Origin: Candidatus Nomurabacteria bacterium
GTDB lineage: Bacteria > Patescibacteriota > Saccharimonadia > Saccharimonadales > Saccharimonadaceae
Assembly: GCA_031255735.1 (NCBI GenBank)
Contig: JAIRRY010000021.1
Coordinates: forward strand, 1-44,859
Length of the DNA stretch: 44,859 nt
Direction: 5' to 3'
Part shown: positions 8,881 to 18,473 of the stretch, in pieces
Numbering within the stretch: the stretch's first letter is position 1
Layout: every line of letters begins with the position of its first letter
The notes under the pieces: model-generated
Told to the model about the DNA's origin: nothing
Databases searched by the model: none
Seen by the model: only the letters and a program-made list of their open reading frames with translations
Position numbers and translations under genes: made by a program

Positions 8881-10842
8881 ATGGATTTTAAACTTGTTAG
8901 TAAGTACCAACCCACAGGGGACCAGCCCGAAGCAATTCGGTTGCTTAGCGAAGGCTTAAAACAGGGCAGGCGCGAACAGGTGCTAAAAGGCGTAACGGGC
9001 AGCGGTAAAACTTTCACTATGGCTAATATCATCGCTGCTAAAGGTGCGCCCACGTTGGTGCTAGCGCATAATAAAACCTTAGCCGCGCAGCTGTTCAGCG
9101 AATTTAAAGAGTTCTTCCCAGAAAACGAAGTACATTATTTCGTGAGCTATTTCGATTACTACCAACCCGAAGCGTATATCGCGAGCAGCGATACCTACAT
9201 CGAAAAAGACAGCAAAATTAACGACGAGATTGACCGTTTGCGTCACGCGGCCACCGATGCGCTACTAAGCCGCCGCGACGTGATTGTGGTGGCTAGCGTT
9301 TCGTGCATCTACGGTATCGGCAGCCCCGAAAGCTACGACCACATGTCGATTAGGCTGAAAAAAGGCGAGCAACGCAAACGTGATAAGTTTCTGCGGCATT
9401 TAGCCGATATTCAGTATCACCGTAACGACGTAGATTTCGCGCGCGGCACTTTTCGCGTGCGTGGTGATACGGTAGATGTCATCCCAGCTAGCGGCGACAT
9501 GGCTTATCGGGTTGAGTTTAACTTTGATACGGTGGAGCAGCTGACGGTAGTTGATAGTTTAACGGGTGAAATACTAGAGCGGCCAGAAACGCTCACCATT
9601 TTCCCTGGCAGTCACTTCGTTACGCCTAAAGAAAAACTAGATGCGGCGCTGATTGATATTAAAAAAGAGTACGAAGATCGCCTGCGCTACTTTGAGAAGA
9701 ACGGTAAATTACTTGAGGCTCAGCGCTTAGCTCAGCGCACCAAGTACGATATTGAGATGTTGGAGGAAACTGGTTTCGTAAAGGGCATCGAAAACTACAG
9801 CCGCTACCTAACAAACCGCGCGGCTGGCGAACAACCAGCTACCCTGCTTGATTTCTTCCCTGATGATTTTTTGCTACTAGTTGACGAATCACATATGAGT
9901 TTGCCCCAAGTGCGCGGCATGTACAACGGCGATCGTGCACGTAAAGAGGTGTTGGTGGAATACGGGTTTCGTCTGCCAAGCGCCCTAGATAATCGCCCGC
10001 TCACCTTCGATGAGTTTAACAGCCACATCAATCAAGTAGTTTACGTTTCGGCTACGCCAGGTGATTACGAATTAGCTCGCAGCGGTGCGCCCATAGAGCA
10101 AGTAATCCGCCCCACTGGGCTATTAGACCCTGAAGTGGAAGTGCGCCCAACCGAGCACCAGGTAGATGATCTGGTGAATGAAGTGCAAGAACGGGTTGCG
10201 AAGCACCAGCGCGTGCTAGTTACCACTTTAACTAAGCGTATGGCGGAAGATCTTACGGAATATCTGAAAGATCTAGGCATTAAAACGGCTTATGTGCATA
10301 GCGATATTGATACGTTGGAGCGTTCGGATATTTTGCGCGATCTGCGTGAGGGCGTTTACGACGTGCTGGTGGGTATCAATCTGCTCCGTGAAGGGCTAGA
10401 CTTGCCTGAAGTTTCGCTTGTTGCCATTCTTGACGCCGACAAAGAGGGTTTCCTGCGTAGTGAAAGTGCGCTTATCCAAACTATCGGCCGCGCTGCTCGC
10501 CACGTGGAAGGCAAGGTGATAATGTATGGTGACGTCGTGACGGGCTCGATGCGGGTGGCCATCGACGAAACTAACCGTCGCCGTGCAATCCAAGAGAGCT
10601 ATAACCAAGCACACGGCATTAAGCCGCGCAGCATCAAAACAGAGGTGAAACAGGGGCTGCGTGCCATAATTCCGCAAAAAGACTCGAAGTCGCGGTTGAA
10701 CTTGAAGAAGATCCCGAAGGAGGAATACCCAGGGCTAATTAGCGAGCTCACTAACCAGATGGAGCTGGCAGCTGCTAACTTAGAATTCGAAAAGGCCGCC
10801 GAGCTGCGCGACGTTATAGGCGAAATTAAAGAAAAGTTGTGA
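8881..10842 (+). CDS. uvrB: Excinuclease ABC subunit B
   Basis: [12 protein letters not shown] Walker [24 protein letters not shown]-terminal UVR motif; start at ATG 8881, downstream of tRNA-Trp. Confidence 0.96.
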   Translation: MDFKLVSKYQPTGDQPEAIRLLSEGLKQGRREQVLKGVTGSGKTFTMANIIAAKGAPTLVLAHNKTLAAQLFSEFKEFFPENEVHYFVSYFDYYQPEAYIASSDTYIEKDSKINDEIDRLRHAATDALLSRRDVIVVASVSCIYGIGSPESYDHMSIRLKKGEQRKRDKFLRHLADIQYHRNDVDFARGTFRVRGDTVDVIPASGDMAYRVEFNFDTVEQLTVVDSLTGEILERPETLTIFPGSHFVTPKEKLDAALIDIKKEYEDRLRYFEKNGKLLEAQRLAQRTKYDIEMLEETGFVKGIENYSRYLTNRAAGEQPATLLDFFPDDFLLLVDESHMSLPQVRGMYNGDRARKEVLVEYGFRLPSALDNRPLTFDEFNSHINQVVYVSATPGDYELARSGAPIEQVIRPTGLLDPEVEVRPTEHQVDDLVNEVQERVAKHQRVLVTTLTKRMAEDLTEYLKDLGIKTAYVHSDIDTLERSDILRDLREGVYDVLVGINLLREGLDLPEVSLVAILDADKEGFLRSESALIQTIGRAARHVEGKVIMYGDVVTGSMRVAIDETNRRRAIQESYNQAHGIKPRSIKTEVKQGLRAIIPQKDSKSRLNLKKIPKEEYPGLISELTNQMELAAANLEFEKAAELRDVIGEIKEKL

Positions 10843-10864
10843 ATCTTATAGGTTATAACAACAG

Positions 10865-10892
10865 AAAGAGCCCCACGAGTGGGGCTCTTTTC
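10865..10892. terminator. Bidirectional intrinsic terminator (uvrB on +, ncRNA on -)
   Basis: AAAGAGCCCCA-CGAG-TGGGGCTCTTT with flanking T tract. Confidence 0.88.
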
Positions 10893-11431
10893 AAGCTTGA
10901 GTACTGAGTCAGGATGGCGCCGCTCTACGCGGCCGTGTTTACCCGTATCTTTAATACGGGTTCCTGCCGAGAGAGTACTACGCTCTCGGATTGCCCCCTG
11001 CTCAGGGGCCTTGGTATTCTGGCGCCGCTGCCGCGGCTTCCCTGTAGACCACCAGTCATGGACTGGCTAAAGACGATCTCGTACGGCTTTGAGCCGCAAA
11101 CTCGAAAACGCCTGTGCCACAGGTTATTAGATACTCACCCAGCCATCGCTTACTCTTCCCCGTGCGCCGCGATGGATTCACGCACGGGTTTAATCCTTAG
11201 GTTTGACAGGTCGACGTCACCGTCGTTGCCTGTCCAGGAGGATGCCCGCGTGTATCGACTTACACCTCTGATAAATACTGTAGGTGTAAGCTCGATGCGG
11301 GCTGGCTGGGCACAATAAAACATGCCCCATCAGCCCACATCGACTGTGGAATATCTAAACTAATTAACCTTCATTCAAGCTTATTAATGTACTGGCAATT
11401 AATGCCTCTGTAACCTCTTTTCAAGGCTACG
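10865..11431 (-). ncRNA. Candidate ~570-nt structured ncRNA of unassigned family
   Basis: Minus-strand promoter TTGACA (11466-11461), 17-nt spacer, TATAAT (11443-11438); about 12 hairpins; long-range pairing of 10893-10900 with 11375-11382; terminator at 10865-10890; no credible CDS. Confidence 0.72.
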
Positions 11432-11437
11432 TTAACC

Positions 11438-11466
11438 ATTATAGCACACATACCATATAATGTCAA
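11438..11466 (-). promoter_or_regulatory. Consensus promoter TTGACA-N17-TATAAT for the ncRNA
   Basis: Reverse complement TTGACATTATATGGTATGTGTGCTATAAT. Confidence 0.88.
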
Positions 11467-11664
11467 TACTATTTATGCAAAAAGTTAAAAATATGGTAAA
11501 ATAAAAGTAACTAACAGAGAGGATAGTATGAGTAAAGATTATACGCTGATTCAAGCGATTGCCAATAATAACCAAGATGCGAGCGGCATTTAGGTTATTT
11601 CTATGTATTCAAAAACTGCCGAACATGCTAACATGGCAATATAGTAATTTCTTGGAGGGAGAAA

Positions 11665-12345
11665 ATGGGACAAACTCAACAACGGCCCGTGGTGGCGCCT
11701 GTTAAAATAAATGCGCCGCAGGCATCGCAAGGTTTAATAACAACGCTTAATGGTGTGTCTTTGGCGTTTGCAGCGCTATTTTCGGTGGTCAGTGTTTTCG
11801 CGGCAATTGCTACTTTCACAGATGGAGAATGGTCATTTGACATTCCGATTATCAGCTCGTTTAATATTTCTGGAGCGTCAACATTGTTTGTGACTGCGTT
11901 GGCGTCGTTGGTGTTCGCATTAGTTTCGTTTTTTACAGTTCGTAAAATCACCGATGCTGAAAAATTGAAGAGCGTTTATGCCACCTGGTCGGTAGTTTAC
12001 GCGATTATATCAGTTATATTCGTATCGGCGGTTGTGGCCACCGTCTTTTATGCGCTGTTCGTAGTTGGCGATAAGAGCGTGTCACAAAAGGGTCTGTGGC
12101 TAAGCGGCTTCTTGCCAAGCTTGATTGTGGCAGCTACTAGTGTGGCTATTACTTTACTTTACAAAGCAGTGGCTGGCGGTAAGTTAGCGATTCTGAGCAT
12201 TATTAACCTGGTGGTTATGTGTGTGGCGGTGCTTGGCCTACTACTTACAATTATCTCTATCTTTGTGCAGTACTACGGCGACAAAAAGAGTAACAACAGT
12301 TACAGCGACTACAGTAGGGTCTTGGAAGATTATTACGACCTATAG
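11665..12345 (+). CDS. Hypothetical multi-pass membrane protein
   Basis: SD-like GGAGGGAG before ATG; several hydrophobic helices. Confidence 0.72.
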   Translation: MGQTQQRPVVAPVKINAPQASQGLITTLNGVSLAFAALFSVVSVFAAIATFTDGEWSFDIPIISSFNISGASTLFVTALASLVFALVSFFTVRKITDAEKLKSVYATWSVVYAIISVIFVSAVVATVFYALFVVGDKSVSQKGLWLSGFLPSLIVAATSVAITLLYKAVAGGKLAILSIINLVVMCVAVLGLLLTIISIFVQYYGDKKSNNSYSDYSRVLEDYYDL

Positions 12346-12430
12346 CAAGTAGAGAGTTATTCATCACGGTTGCCGCTGGCTGTAAGCTGGTGGCAACTGT
12401 TTCATCCGTGATATAATAGGCGTATTAACT

Positions 12431-12721
12431 ATGGCAAAAATTACTAAAGACGAGATAATTCATCTGGCCGACCTGGCCAATTTAACGCTAAGCGAGGCCG
12501 AGATTGAGCAACTGGGTGGCGACTTGAATAATATCGTGGCTTACATTGAGCAACTGAGCGAGCTTGATACAAGTGGCGTTCAGCCAACTTATATGACAGT
12601 AGATCTTGAAAACGTGACGCGCGCCGACGAAATTATCGACTATGGCTTAGGCCGCGAGGAGCTACTGAAACTAGCGCCCGAACAGGCTGGCGGCCAGATT
12701 AAAGTCCCGAAGGTGTTATAG
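12431..12721 (+). CDS. gatC: Asp/Glu-tRNA amidotransferase subunit C
   Basis: IHLADLANLTLSEAEIEQLGGDLNNIVAYIEQLSELDT. Confidence 0.92.
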   Translation: MAKITKDEIIHLADLANLTLSEAEIEQLGGDLNNIVAYIEQLSELDTSGVQPTYMTVDLENVTRADEIIDYGLGREELLKLAPEQAGGQIKVPKVL

Positions 12722-14116
12722 ATGAGCGAAATTGCGAAAATCGTAGATAGGGTTAAATCTGGCAAAAGTTCGGCTATGGAAGAAGTTAAGGCGGCTTTGA
12801 GGCGTGCTGAAGACCATGAAGGATATAATATTTTCATCAACATGACGAGTGAGCGAGCTTTGGGGCGTGCCCGCGAGATTGACAAAAAACTAATCAAGGG
12901 TGAGGATGTTGGCGCGCTAGCTGGTGTGCCGTTTGCCGTTAAAGACAACTATCTAACTTTTGGTGCGCCAACAACGGCGGCCGCCAAAATGCTTGAGAGT
13001 TTTGATGCACCTTTGCAGGCCACGGCGGTTGAAAAGCTAGAGGCCGAAGGTGCAATTTGCATTGGCAAAACGAACTTAGATGCTTACGCGCACGGTGGTA
13101 GCACCGAGAATTCGTATTTTGGCCCAACCTTGAATGCTGTGGATAAAACTCGTGTGGCTGGCGGCAGCAGCGGCGGCTCGGCTGTGGCTGTGGCGCTAGG
13201 CATAGTACCATTCGCGTTGGGTAGCGACACGGGTGGCTCAATTCGCCAGCCTGCAAGCTTCAACGGCGTGGTTGGCATCAAGCCAACTTATGGGACGGTT
13301 AGCCGTTATGGCGTGGTAGCCATGGCTAGCAGCACCGACGTGATGGGCTGCTTTACGAAAGAAGTTGCTGATTCTGAATTAGTCATGAGTATCATGGCTG
13401 GCCACGACGAGCGTGACGGCACAACACTGCCCAATTCCCCATTGCAGGTGCCGTACCTGCAAAAAGGTAAGATGAAGGTTGGCATCATCAAAGACTGCAT
13501 GGGAGACGGCGTTGACACTGAAGTGAAAGCCGCCACCGAGCAGTATGTGAAGAAATTAACAGATGCAGGACATTCAGTTAGTGAAGTTAGCTTGCCCATG
13601 TATAAATACGCTTTGGCGATCTACTACATTGTAGTGCCAGCTGAAGTATGCAGCAATTTAGCGCGCTACGACGGTATCCGTTACGGGTATCGCGACGGCA
13701 AAACTCTCAGCGACGTGTTCGGCAAAAGCCGCGATGGTGGCTTTATGCCCGAAAACAAGCGCCGCATCATGATTGGCAACTACGTGCTAAGTAGCGGATT
13801 TTTCGACGCTTATTACCTGCAGGCACAGAAGGCCAGAACGCTACTTATTAACGAGTACGACAAAGCCTTTAAAGATCACGATGTGCTGCTCAGCCCCGTT
13901 GCGCCAAATCCAGCTTTTAAATTAGGTGAAAATACTGCCGATCCATTGAAGATGTACTTGGAAGATATCATGACAGTGCCGCCAAGCTTGGCGGGGCTAC
14001 CTGCTTTTAGTGTGCCAGCTGGCAAAACTAAAGCTGGCTTGCCTGTCGGCGTACAGCTAATCGGTAAACGTAAATGTGACGCGCAATTGTTCGCGCTGGC
14101 AAAGGAGATGGAATAA
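12722..14116 (+). CDS. gatA: Asp/Glu-tRNA amidotransferase subunit A
   Basis: Amidase signature GGSSGGSAVAVALGIVPFALGSDTGGSIRQPASF. Confidence 0.95.
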   Translation: MSEIAKIVDRVKSGKSSAMEEVKAALRRAEDHEGYNIFINMTSERALGRAREIDKKLIKGEDVGALAGVPFAVKDNYLTFGAPTTAAAKMLESFDAPLQATAVEKLEAEGAICIGKTNLDAYAHGGSTENSYFGPTLNAVDKTRVAGGSSGGSAVAVALGIVPFALGSDTGGSIRQPASFNGVVGIKPTYGTVSRYGVVAMASSTDVMGCFTKEVADSELVMSIMAGHDERDGTTLPNSPLQVPYLQKGKMKVGIIKDCMGDGVDTEVKAATEQYVKKLTDAGHSVSEVSLPMYKYALAIYYIVVPAEVCSNLARYDGIRYGYRDGKTLSDVFGKSRDGGFMPENKRRIMIGNYVLSSGFFDAYYLQAQKARTLLINEYDKAFKDHDVLLSPVAPNPAFKLGENTADPLKMYLEDIMTVPPSLAGLPAFSVPAGKTKAGLPVGVQLIGKRKCDAQLFALAKEME

Positions 14117-14535
14117 TGCCCCCTTCATTAATATTTTTCGTAGTAGCAATTATTGTGGTTGGTGCGCTGATATTCTTTATGATGTCGGTAACCAGGCACA
14201 AGCCCGTGGCGCTCAATCAAGAAGAATATCAGGCTAATTGGCTAAAAATTGAGCACGCTTTGGCGCGTGATGACGAGTCTAGTTATAACATGGTGGTGCT
14301 AGACGCCGACAAATTGGTGGATAAGGCCATGGTAGAGCTGGGCTTTTATGGCAACACTTTTGGCGAACGCCTCAAGAAAAACGGCACTAAGTTTAGTGCG
14401 CTCAATTCTTTGTGGCACGCTCACAAGTTGCGCAATAGCATCGCTCATGAGCATGATTTCAAGTTGAGCTACGATCAGTCTAAGCGGGCGCTCAGCAGTT
14501 TTAAACAAGCTCTGCAAGACCTAGGGGCGATTTAA
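14116..14535 (+). CDS. Membrane-anchored protein with HEPN-like C-terminal domain
   Basis: N-terminal TM helix; RNSIAH (R-x4-H) motif in a helical region; overlaps gatA stop and abuts gatB start. Confidence 0.7.
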   Translation: MPPSLIFFVVAIIVVGALIFFMMSVTRHKPVALNQEEYQANWLKIEHALARDDESSYNMVVLDADKLVDKAMVELGFYGNTFGERLKKNGTKFSALNSLWHAHKLRNSIAHEHDFKLSYDQSKRALSSFKQALQDLGAI

Positions 14536-15986
14536 TGGCTACACCTGAGCAGCTAGCTAAGTATGAGATGACGATTGGCATTGAGTGCCACGTGCAGCTC
14601 AACACGCGCACCAAGCTTTTTAGCGGTGTGGATAATGATGCCAGAGAGCGCGAGCCCAACACGGTAGTTAGCCCTGTCGATTATGCTTTGCCAGGCACGT
14701 TGCCAATCTTGAACCGCGAGGCTGTCGATAAGGCTATTTTAGCTGGTGCGGCGCTTGGTTCGAAAATCGCGAATGTCAGCCGTTTCGACCGCAAACATTA
14801 TTTTTACCCTGACCTTCCCAAGGGCTATCAGATTTCTCAGATGTACCAGCCGATTATTGGCGCGGGCGTGGTAGACGTTTACGACTTCGCCACGGGCGAA
14901 ACGTCGCAAGTTCGCATCGAGCATGCTCATCTTGAGGAAGATGCGGGTAAGCTATCGCACGCCAGCGGATATAGTTTGGTAGACCTAAACCGTTGCGGCA
15001 CGCCACTTATCGAAATCGTATCCATGCCTGACATTCACTCGAGCACACAGGCCAAAAATTATGCTGCTACCTTGCACCGTCTGATGGTTTATGCGGGCGT
15101 TACAAACGGCGACCTTTATCACGGTAATATGCGTTTTGATGTCAATATTTCTTGCGCGCCAAAGGGCTCTAAGCAACTCGGCACTAGAAGTGAAGTGAAA
15201 AACCTGAACAGCTTTAAGAGTGTGCAAGCGGCAGCCGATTTTGAGTTTAACCGCCAGGTAGAATTGTTAGAGGCTGGCAAAAAAGTCAACCAGGAAACCC
15301 GCGGTTGGGATGAAGCTAAGCAGAAAACTACCTCGCAGCGTTCCAAAGAATATGCTCAAGATTATCGATATATGCCCGACCCAGATATCCCGCCAGTAGT
15401 GCTCAGCGATGAGCATATCGCCGAAGTGGCGTCTAGGGTGCCAACCATGCCGCATCAATATCGCGCTAGTTGGGAGAGCATGAATCTTGACTCTTCAGTG
15501 GTGGAATCTTTGCTAGATAATCCACGGTTGGCCAATAAGCTTACCCAGGTTTTAGATGGCTCAAGCGCTAAACTAGCTGCCCGCGTGGCGCATTGGTTCA
15601 CGCTGGTGCTTGCAACCGATTCAGAACTTGACGACGAAAAAGTGGTTGCTGTGCCCACCGAACACCTGGTGGAGCTTGCCACTATGGCCGATCAAGCCGA
15701 GCTTAGCAGTACCGCCGCCAAAGATGTGTTTATAAAACTTGGCGGGAGTAAAACTCCTCGCCAGCTAGCTAAAGAAATGAACTTATTGCAGGTGAGCGAC
15801 ACGGGTGAAATCGAGAAGATCGTCGACGAAGTATTGGCCTTGCCCGAGGCTTCTCAAGCTGTGGCAGACATCAAAGCGGGCGAATTTAAGGCAGTTGGCT
15901 TCCTGGTTGGCCTCGTTATGAAGCACTCAAAAGGTAAAGCGAACCCAGGCTTGGCTCAGCAGGTAATCCGTGAGAAGTTGAGGTAG
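14535..15986 (+). CDS. gatB: Asp/Glu-tRNA amidotransferase subunit B
   Basis: TIGIECHVQLNTRTKLFSG, RKHYFYPDLPKGYQISQ. Confidence 0.96.
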   Translation: MATPEQLAKYEMTIGIECHVQLNTRTKLFSGVDNDAREREPNTVVSPVDYALPGTLPILNREAVDKAILAGAALGSKIANVSRFDRKHYFYPDLPKGYQISQMYQPIIGAGVVDVYDFATGETSQVRIEHAHLEEDAGKLSHASGYSLVDLNRCGTPLIEIVSMPDIHSSTQAKNYAATLHRLMVYAGVTNGDLYHGNMRFDVNISCAPKGSKQLGTRSEVKNLNSFKSVQAAADFEFNRQVELLEAGKKVNQETRGWDEAKQKTTSQRSKEYAQDYRYMPDPDIPPVVLSDEHIAEVASRVPTMPHQYRASWESMNLDSSVVESLLDNPRLANKLTQVLDGSSAKLAARVAHWFTLVLATDSELDDEKVVAVPTEHLVELATMADQAELSSTAAKDVFIKLGGSKTPRQLAKEMNLLQVSDTGEIEKIVDEVLALPEASQAVADIKAGEFKAVGFLVGLVMKHSKGKANPGLAQQVIREKLR

Positions 15987-15987
15987 T

Positions 15988-16533
15988 ATGTGGCAAAAAA
16001 TCAGGCCAGATAAGGTTATTTTTGACGGCAAATGGCGCAAAGTGCTTGAAAAAACCTACAAAATGCCCGACGGCACTGAAAAGTCTTTCGAGATCCTTAA
16101 CGCTCAGTTTGATCATCGTGCAGTGGGTATTGTTGCCGTCACCGAAGATGGTATGGCTGTGGTTGCTGAGCAGTATCGCCCAGGGCCAGACGAATTATTG
16201 CAAGAAATCCCCGCGGGCATGGTAGATGAAGGCGAAGACTTGAAAGTGGCCGCCTTGCGCGAGCTTAAGGAAGAAACAGGTTACGAGGGCGATCCCGCTA
16301 AAACCATTTACCTTGGGCCTTATTGGCGCGATCCTTACTACGATTTAGCGAGCCACTATTTTTTCGTGCCAGACGTTAAGCTAGTTACCAAGCAGAAACT
16401 TGACGAAGGCGAGTTTGTTGATGTTAAATTGGTGCACCCAGCCGAATTGCTGGAGATCGCGCGAGCAGGTAAAACAACAGAGGCGGTGGGTGTGCTGCTA
16501 GCGCGTGATTATTTAGAGAAGTATAAGGAGTAA
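15988..16533 (+). CDS. NUDIX hydrolase (ADP-ribose pyrophosphatase-like)
   Basis: Nudix box GxxxxxEDLKVAALRELKEETGYEG. Confidence 0.9.
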   Translation: MWQKIRPDKVIFDGKWRKVLEKTYKMPDGTEKSFEILNAQFDHRAVGIVAVTEDGMAVVAEQYRPGPDELLQEIPAGMVDEGEDLKVAALRELKEETGYEGDPAKTIYLGPYWRDPYYDLASHYFFVPDVKLVTKQKLDEGEFVDVKLVHPAELLEIARAGKTTEAVGVLLARDYLEKYKE

Positions 16534-16534
16534 T

Positions 16535-17416
16535 ATGAGTTACGAAACGCCAACCAAGGCGGTGATCACTGATGCGGGCTTTGCGAGCCGCTTTTTGCCG
16601 CTCACTAAAACTATCCCCAAAGCTATGATACCGATTGGTGCTAAGCCTGCCATGCAGCTGTGCGTTGAAGAGTGCGCTGAAGCTGGCATCAAAGAGATTA
16701 TCATTGTGGCTACCCCTGGCACTATGGGTAAAGCTATCTACGACGATTATTTCTTAAATCGTGCCGAACACGTTAAGGCACTGCTTGAAAAACAAGGTAA
16801 GGCAGATCGCTTTAAGCCCGTCGAAGACATTTTAAGCCTGCCGAAAATTACCGTGATCGAACAAGACCCTAGCCTGCCATACGGTAATGGCTCACCGATT
16901 GCTAGCGCGCGCCAGTTTGTTGACGGCGAAGCTTTCGTTGCCTTGTATAGCGACGATCTGATTATCGGCGAAGGCGACGTTAAGACCTTAATCGACACTT
17001 ATGCGAAGTACCCAGACGCCAAAGCGGTGATTACCGCGCAAAATATGCCGCGAGAGGTGTGGCATAAGTACGGTATGATCGCCCTAAAAGACGAAACCAA
17101 GCACACCTTGAGCCATATCGTTGAAAAGCCTAAAATAGAAGACTCGCCGTCGAGCTTAACATCGTACGGCAGGTATCTGCTCACACCTGAGGTGTTTGAC
17201 TATCTTGTGCCAAGTAACACAGGGCTAGACGACGAGCTCTGGACGGTAGATGCAATTACTAAGCTTGCTGAAACGGGCGACGTGTATGTAGTGCCGAGCC
17301 GTGGCACGTGGTTGACCACTGGCGACCCCAAGAATTACTTCTTAGCGCACCTAGAATATACTTTGAAAAACGAAGATTACAAGAGTGAAATTAATGATAT
17401 TTTAGCTAGATATTGA
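16535..17416 (+). CDS. galU: UTP-glucose-1-phosphate uridylyltransferase
   Basis: AGFASRFLPLTKTIPKAMIPIGAKPAMQL and VEKP motif. Confidence 0.9.
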   Translation: MSYETPTKAVITDAGFASRFLPLTKTIPKAMIPIGAKPAMQLCVEECAEAGIKEIIIVATPGTMGKAIYDDYFLNRAEHVKALLEKQGKADRFKPVEDILSLPKITVIEQDPSLPYGNGSPIASARQFVDGEAFVALYSDDLIIGEGDVKTLIDTYAKYPDAKAVITAQNMPREVWHKYGMIALKDETKHTLSHIVEKPKIEDSPSSLTSYGRYLLTPEVFDYLVPSNTGLDDELWTVDAITKLAETGDVYVVPSRGTWLTTGDPKNYFLAHLEYTLKNEDYKSEINDILARY

Positions 17417-17441
17417 CCTTTTATTATATTTATTCTATAAT
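17413..17441 (+). promoter_or_regulatory. Promoter TTGACC-N17-TATAAT overlapping galU stop codon
   Basis: Read directly. Confidence 0.75.
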
Positions 17442-17513
17442 ACACTTGATAGCAACTTTTAACTTACTATCACGTACATCAGGTAACTAATTTAAGATTG
17501 CACGCTTTAATTT

Positions 17514-17561
17514 TATGCGTGTATACACGCATATTTTTGTTGTTTTAGAACAAAAATATGC
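17514..17561 (+). promoter_or_regulatory. Overlapping inverted repeats in a ~280-nt 5' leader
   Basis: Perfect 20-nt palindrome TATGCGTGTATACACGCATA (17514-17533) sharing GCATA with the 13-bp stem GCATATTTTTGTT/AACAAAAATATGC (17529-17561). Confidence 0.6.
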
Positions 17562-17729
17562 CAGCGTCTTTAGTTATATCTATATGGTGAGCACTTTAAA
17601 ATCTCCCTGATGATCAAGGGCGGCGTCTTGGGCTTTAAGCTAAAACCCAGCACACCGTTCTTGATGAAAGTTGACGATGCTGATACACAGGGTATTAGCG
17701 CAACTTTTGTGGTAGAAAAGAGGTTTATC

Positions 17730-18473
17730 ATGGATACTAACCCGATTGTGAGGTACGTGATCCAGCGAAAAGAGCTGGATATCGCCATTTTAAGCGGCAA
17801 ACGCGACCCGGAGGTGATTTGCCCGCATCTGCAGGCAATCATTGATGGGTCGGCGCTCAAGCAGAGCGCCATTCCGTGGAGCCCAGTCTGCACCTACGTG
17901 CAGAAGCTCAAGGCTCGTAGCGACTTGCGCGGATGGGGGCTGACAGACGAGCGATTGCTCAACCTGGCGCTCACTCTGCAAGATCACGCCGGCCCACTCC
18001 AGCCTGAAGGCATCAGCTTGACGCTGGGCAAAGGGCTGAAGTACGACCTGGCCGAGGCGGAAGCTTGGGCGAAGGACAACTTCGCCGAGCTTGGCGTAAG
18101 CTTCACCGTCCGCAAGAGCAGATACTCGATGAAGCTGTACGGCGGCGCAGAGCTGCCGACGGCGCCAACCGTAGCCCCTGCTCATCTTGACCTAGAGAAG
18201 TTCTGGGACAAGAAGGACGGCATTTCGGTCGATTGGGTCCGCGAACAAGACGCCGACCTGCCGACGACCGAGCCGTATTGGCTGCTGTGCCTCAACCCTG
18301 AGGCGTGGCTGGCCATCGACGGCAAAACCATGCCAGTGCTGAGAAGCCCTGGCGTGATGGTTGGCGATGACTACGTGCTGAGCTTCATCCGCGATGGCGG
18401 CGAGGCGTGCGTGAACTACAACTGGTCGGACTACCAGTGGGCGAACGCCGCGATTGCGGCTTTCAGGGGGTAA
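17730..18473 (+). CDS. Hypothetical protein, GC-rich compared with neighbours
   Basis: SD AGAGG before ATG 17730; no recognised domain. Confidence 0.7.
   Translation: MDTNPIVRYVIQRKELDIAILSGKRDPEVICPHLQAIIDGSALKQSAIPWSPVCTYVQKLKARSDLRGWGLTDERLLNLALTLQDHAGPLQPEGISLTLGKGLKYDLAEAEAWAKDNFAELGVSFTVRKSRYSMKLYGGAELPTAPTVAPAHLDLEKFWDKKDGISVDWVREQDADLPTTEPYWLLCLNPEAWLAIDGKTMPVLRSPGVMVGDDYVLSFIRDGGEACVNYNWSDYQWANAAIAAFRG

Noticed and set aside
10879-11318. Plus-strand ORFs of 63 and 134 aa between uvrB and 11528
   Set aside because: They overlap the structured minus-strand unit, lack an SD, and have unlikely composition; hairpin symmetry explains the open frames.
10860-11431. Assignment of the large ncRNA as RNase P RNA or tmRNA
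   Set aside because: Could not find the RNase P P4 core, nor a tmRNA tRNA-like end with GUUCRA and CCA or a plausible tag ORF; left unassigned pending cmscan.
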